From assembly GCA_903952885.1 (NCBI GenBank), contig CAJBHE010000065.1:1-15872 (forward strand): a stretch of DNA of 15,872 nt, read 5' to 3'. Position 1 is the stretch's first letter, and each line of letters starts with the position of its first letter. This DNA comes from an uncultured Burkholderiales bacterium. GTDB lineage: Bacteria > Pseudomonadota > Gammaproteobacteria > Burkholderiales > Burkholderiaceae_C. This document shows positions 13,104 through 15,872 of the stretch, in pieces. The notes beneath the pieces are model-generated. The model was not told the DNA's origin. It saw nothing but the letters and a program-made list of their open reading frames with translations, and made no database searches. The position numbers were made by a program, and so were the translations under genes.

Positions 13104-14573
13104 TTATTTGAGGACGTCGCCCAAGCACAAGTATTTCATCTCCAAGTACTCGTCCATGCCGTGGCTAGACCCTTCGCGGCCCAAGCCCGATTGCTTGACG
13201 CCACCAAAGGGCACATGCTCGGTGGCGATCACCCCAACGTTGATGCCCACCATGCCGTATTCCAGTGCTTCACTCACACGGTAAATACGGCCGATGTCCC
13301 GGCTGTAGAAGTAGCTGGCCAAGCCAAACTCTGTGTTGTTGGCAGCATCGATGGCTTCTTGCTCTTGGTAGAAGCGGAACACAGGGGCGAAGGGGCCAAA
13401 GGTTTCTTCACGGGCGCACAACATGTCGGCGCTGGCGTTGGCAATGACGGTAGGCTCGAAAAATTGACCGTCGAGCTTGTGGCCGCCCACCATGACCTTG
13501 CCACCTTTGGCAATGGCGTCTTGCACATGGCGCTGAACCTTCTCGATGGCCGCGTCTTCAATCAGCGGGCCTTGCGCCACGCCGTCTTCGAAGCCGTTGC
13601 CCACTTTGAGGGTTTTGACCTTGGCCGAGAACTTTTGCACAAACTCGTCGTACACCGCGTCTTGAACGTAAATGCGGTTGGCGCACACGCAGGTTTGGCC
13701 GGCATTGCGGTATTTGCTGGCCATCGCGCCTTCCACGGCGCTGTCAATGTCGGCATCGTCAAACACGATGAAGGGCGCGTTGCCGCCCAACTCTAAAGCC
13801 AACTTCTTGATGCTGGGCGCAGACTGCGCCATCAAGATACGACCCACTTCGGTGGAGCCAGTAAAGCTGATGTGTCGCACGATGTCGCTGCTGCAAAACA
13901 CTTTGCCAATGGCAATGCTGTTGTCGCTGTCGGCGGTGATGATGTTCACCACGCCCGCAGGAATGCCGGCACGCATCGCCAACTCAGCAGCAGCCAAGGC
14001 GGTGAGGGGTGTGAGTTCGGCGGGTTTGATGACCACGGGGCAGCCAGCAGCCAGTGCAGGCGCCACTTTGCGCGTAATCATGGCCAGTGGAAAGTTCCAT
14101 GGCGTGATGGCGGCACACACGCCGATGGGCTGCTTCAACACCATCAAGCGGCGGTTGTTGTCGAACTGGGGCAGGGTTTCGCCATTGACGCGCTTGGCTT
14201 CTTCGGCAAACCACTCCACAAAGCTTGCGCCGTAGGCAACTTCGCCTTTGGCCTCGGCAAAGGGCTTGCCTTGCTCGGCGGTCATGATGCGGCCCAGGTC
14301 TTCTTGGTTGGCCATGAGCAAGTCAAACCACTTGCGCAAAATAATGCTGCGCTCTTTGCTGGTTTTGTTGCGCCACGCGGGCCACGCTGCGTTGGCGGCG
14401 TCAAGGGCGGCTTCAGCGTCTTGGGCGGTGAGGTTGGCCACATCGGCCAGTTTTTGTCCGGTGGCAGGGTCATGCACATCAAAGCGGCTGGCGCCTTTGA
14501 CCCACTGGCCGTTGATCAGCGCATCTGTCTTGAGCAGGCTGGGGTCGTTGAGCAAAGAAAGGGGCGCATTCAT
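13104..14573 (-). CDS. gabD: NAD(P)-dependent succinate-semialdehyde dehydrogenase (GabD type)
   Basis: This 489-residue aldehyde dehydrogenase oxidises succinate semialdehyde to succinate, the last step of GABA breakdown. The general-base glutamate is Glu261 (LELGGNAPF) and the catalytic cysteine is Cys295 in GQTCVC. Their spacing of 34 residues equals that of E. coli GabD (254/288), and the neighbouring Cys297 is typical of SSADHs. 'PWNFPLAMITRK' and 'FTGSTEVGR' form the cofactor site, and 'PFGGVKQSGLGREGS' closes the C-terminal region. I chose ATG 14573, which has GGAG seven bases upstream, over the longer frame from 14600. No gabT or gabP is adjacent, so the source of the aldehyde is open; glutarate semialdehyde or a related aldehyde is possible. 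The gene is divergent from alaS. Confidence 0.93.
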   Translation of the reverse strand: MNAPLSLLNDPSLLKTDALINGQWVKGASRFDVHDPATGQKLADVANLTAQDAEAALDAANAAWPAWRNKTSKERSIILRKWFDLLMANQEDLGRIMTAEQGKPFAEAKGEVAYGASFVEWFAEEAKRVNGETLPQFDNNRRLMVLKQPIGVCAAITPWNFPLAMITRKVAPALAAGCPVVIKPAELTPLTALAAAELAMRAGIPAGVVNIITADSDNSIAIGKVFCSSDIVRHISFTGSTEVGRILMAQSAPSIKKLALELGGNAPFIVFDDADIDSAVEGAMASKYRNAGQTCVCANRIYVQDAVYDEFVQKFSAKVKTLKVGNGFEDGVAQGPLIEDAAIEKVQRHVQDAIAKGGKVMVGGHKLDGQFFEPTVIANASADMLCAREETFGPFAPVFRFYQEQEAIDAANNTEFGLASYFYSRDIGRIYRVSEALEYGMVGINVGVIATEHVPFGGVKQSGLGREGSSHGMDEYLEMKYLCLGDVLK

Positions 14574-14625
14574 GTGAAGTCTCCAAAATAATTGAACCAA
14601 GCATACCGCCGCCCCAAAGCCAGCA

Positions 14626-14656
14626 ATGACTCTGGGGTGACACCGAAACTTATAAT
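14626..14656 (+). promoter_or_regulatory. Candidate alaS promoter with perfect TATAAT box
   Basis: TATAAT at 14651-14656 is a perfect -10. The best -35 is ATGACT at 14626-14631, four of six matches, with a long 19-bp spacer. The -10 ends only 6 bases before ATG 14663, so transcription would begin at or next to the start codon. Confidence 0.55.
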
Positions 14657-14662
14657 TGCAAG

Positions 14663-15872
14663 ATGACTACACCCCAATTCACCGTCGCTGACATTCGCAA
14701 AACATTCTTGGACTTCTTCGAGTCCAAAGGCCACACCGTCGTGGCCTCAAGCCCCCTTGTGCCGGGGAACGACCCGACTTTGATGTTCACCAACTCGGGC
14801 ATGGTTCAGTTCAAAGACGTGTTCTTGGGTGAAGACAAGCGCTCTTATGTTCGCGCCGCCTCGGTGCAAGCCTGCTTGCGCGCTGGCGGTAAGCACAACG
14901 ATTTGGAAAACGTGGGCTATACCGCGCGCCACCACACTTTTTTTGAGATGCTGGGTAACTGGTCGTTTGGCGACTACTTCAAACGCGAATCGTTGCAGTG
15001 GGCTTGGGAGTTGTTGACAGAGGTTTACAAACTGCCCGCCGACAAGCTCTATGCCACCGTGTACATGGAAGACGATGAGGCTTATGACATTTGGCAAGGT
15101 ATTTTTGTCAAGGCTGGCTGGACGCCTGAGCGCATCGTGCAAGAAACTCGCATCATCAGAATTGGCGACAACAAAGGTGGCCGTTACAAGAGCGACAACT
15201 TTTGGATGATGGCCGACACCGGCCCTTGCGGGCCTTGCTCTGAAATTTTCTACGACCACGGCGACCACATCCCAGGCGGCCCGCCCGGCAGCCCTGATGA
15301 AGACGGTGACCGCTTCATCGAAATTTGGAACAACGTGTTCATGCAGTTCAACATGGACGCCACAGGCGCTGTGACTCCGCTGCCCGCGCCTTGCGTGGAC
15401 ACCGGCATGGGCCTCGAGCGTTTGGCGGCCATCTTGCAACACGTGCACAGCAACTACGAAATCGATATCTTTGATGCGCTCATCAAAGCCGCGTCACGCG
15501 AAACGGGTTGCACTGATCTTGGCCACAAGAGCTTGCGCGTGATTGCCGACCACATTCGCGCCACCTCTTTCTTGGTGAGCGACGGCGTGGTGCCTAGCAA
15601 CGAAGGCCGTGGCTATGTGCAACGCCGCATCATCCGCCGCGCCATTCGCCACGGGTATTTGTTGGGCCAGAAAAAACCGTTCTTCCACAAACTCGTGCCT
15701 GATCTTGTTCAATTGATGGGCGATGCCTACCCCAATATGGCTTCTCAAGCCGAGCGCATTTCGTCGGTTTTAAAGGCCGAAGAAGAACGCTTCTTTGAAA
15801 CTCTCGAAGTAGGCATGTCAATCTTGGATGCGGCTTTGCAAGGTGGCGCGAAAGTGTTGCCAGGTGAAGTGG
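14663..15872 (+). CDS. alaS: Alanyl-tRNA synthetase, N-terminal part (runs off the window)
   Basis: The first 403 codons of alaS are visible and the frame is open to the last base. The class II catalytic core begins 'IRKTFLDFFESKGH' and includes 'LMFTNSGMVQFKD', 'HTFFEMLGNWSFGDYFK' (motif 2 region), 'DTGPCGPCSEI', and 'DTGMGLERL' (motif 3). The tRNA-recognition part has 'LRVIADHIRAT' and 'RGYVQRRIIRRAIRHG'. The editing and C-Ala domains lie beyond the window. AlaRS charges tRNA-Ala and also corrects mischarged Ser and Gly. ATG 14663 is the furthest possible start, because an in-frame TGA at 14627 is followed by no ATG, GTG or TTG before it. No ribosome-binding site precedes it. It is divergent from the SSADH gene across 89 bp. 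Confidence 0.98.
   Translation, partial: MTTPQFTVADIRKTFLDFFESKGHTVVASSPLVPGNDPTLMFTNSGMVQFKDVFLGEDKRSYVRAASVQACLRAGGKHNDLENVGYTARHHTFFEMLGNWSFGDYFKRESLQWAWELLTEVYKLPADKLYATVYMEDDEAYDIWQGIFVKAGWTPERIVQETRIIRIGDNKGGRYKSDNFWMMADTGPCGPCSEIFYDHGDHIPGGPPGSPDEDGDRFIEIWNNVFMQFNMDATGAVTPLPAPCVDTGMGLERLAAILQHVHSNYEIDIFDALIKAASRETGCTDLGHKSLRVIADHIRATSFLVSDGVVPSNEGRGYVQRRIIRRAIRHGYLLGQKKPFFHKLVPDLVQLMGDAYPNMASQAERISSVLKAEEERFFETLEVGMSILDAALQGGAKVLPGEV

Noticed and set aside
13872..14591. A 239-codon + strand frame over the SSADH gene
   Set aside because: The minus strand encodes a complete aldehyde dehydrogenase with catalytic residues. The + frame is Gly/His-rich shadow sequence.
14747..15448. A 233-codon frame antisense to alaS
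   Set aside because: The + strand carries unmistakable alanyl-tRNA synthetase. The antisense frame has no recognisable motif.
1..15872. CRISPR arrays, transposases, integrases, phage or defence genes
   Set aside because: No regular direct-repeat array and no protein with such domains was seen on either strand. The window reads as core metabolism and transport.

Overview
The window is ordinary chromosomal DNA from a betaproteobacterium, most likely Burkholderiales/Comamonadaceae (Limnohabitans-, Rhodoferax- or Curvibacter-like). This placement is inferred from remembered protein families (the ETF-QO, the PAS-LuxR/CoA-transferase pair, the CxxxCxxCC protein, AlaRS) and from moderate-to-high GC with dense, tightly packed genes. 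No search was run. I see no phage, insertion sequence, CRISPR array or defence island.

Layout. (1) Bases 1-4209 are a vitamin B12 (or other corrinoid) uptake operon on +. It holds the C-terminal part of a TonB-dependent outer-membrane receptor, a signal-less BtuF-like protein, a secreted BtuF-type binding protein, a BtuC-type permease broken by one frameshift, and a BtuD-type ATPase. From the second gene on, each start overlaps the previous stop. (2) Bases 4206-6068 hold nth (endonuclease III, -) and a divergent fold-type I PLP aminotransferase (+). (3) Bases 6108-8161 (-) hold ETF-ubiquinone oxidoreductase followed 5 bp later by a gcvH with no other glycine-cleavage gene nearby. (4) Bases 8263-9464 (+) hold an SDR oxidoreductase and a hotdog-fold thioesterase joined by an ATGA overlap. 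(5) Bases 9471-10319 (-) hold an AhpD-like peroxidase-related protein directly abutting a YkgJ-type cysteine-cluster protein. (6) Bases 10442-12439 hold a PAS-LuxR regulator (-) divergent from a two-subunit 3-oxoacid CoA-transferase (+). Between them lies a compact array of TACGTA elements, a good operator candidate. (7) Bases 12440-12566 hold a bidirectional terminator and tRNA-Gly(CCC) (-). (8) Bases 12647-14573 (-) hold a small winged-helix protein and a GabD-type succinate-semialdehyde dehydrogenase. (9) From 14663 to the window end is alaS (+), partial, preceded by a TATAAT box only 6 bp from its ATG.

How the genes work together. The first block is a complete import route (outer membrane, periplasm, inner membrane, ATPase) plus an unexplained cytoplasmic binding protein. 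The ETF-QO, SDR, thioesterase, CoA-transferase and aldehyde dehydrogenase suggest a cell that oxidises fatty acids, ketone-body-type acids and amino-acid-derived substrates.

The items most worth a second look are the btuC frameshift, the signal-less BtuF paralogue, the ETF-QO/gcvH pair, the TACGTA operator array and the possibly leaderless alaS. I do not see a clearly undescribed system. No gap between genes exceeds about 125 bp.
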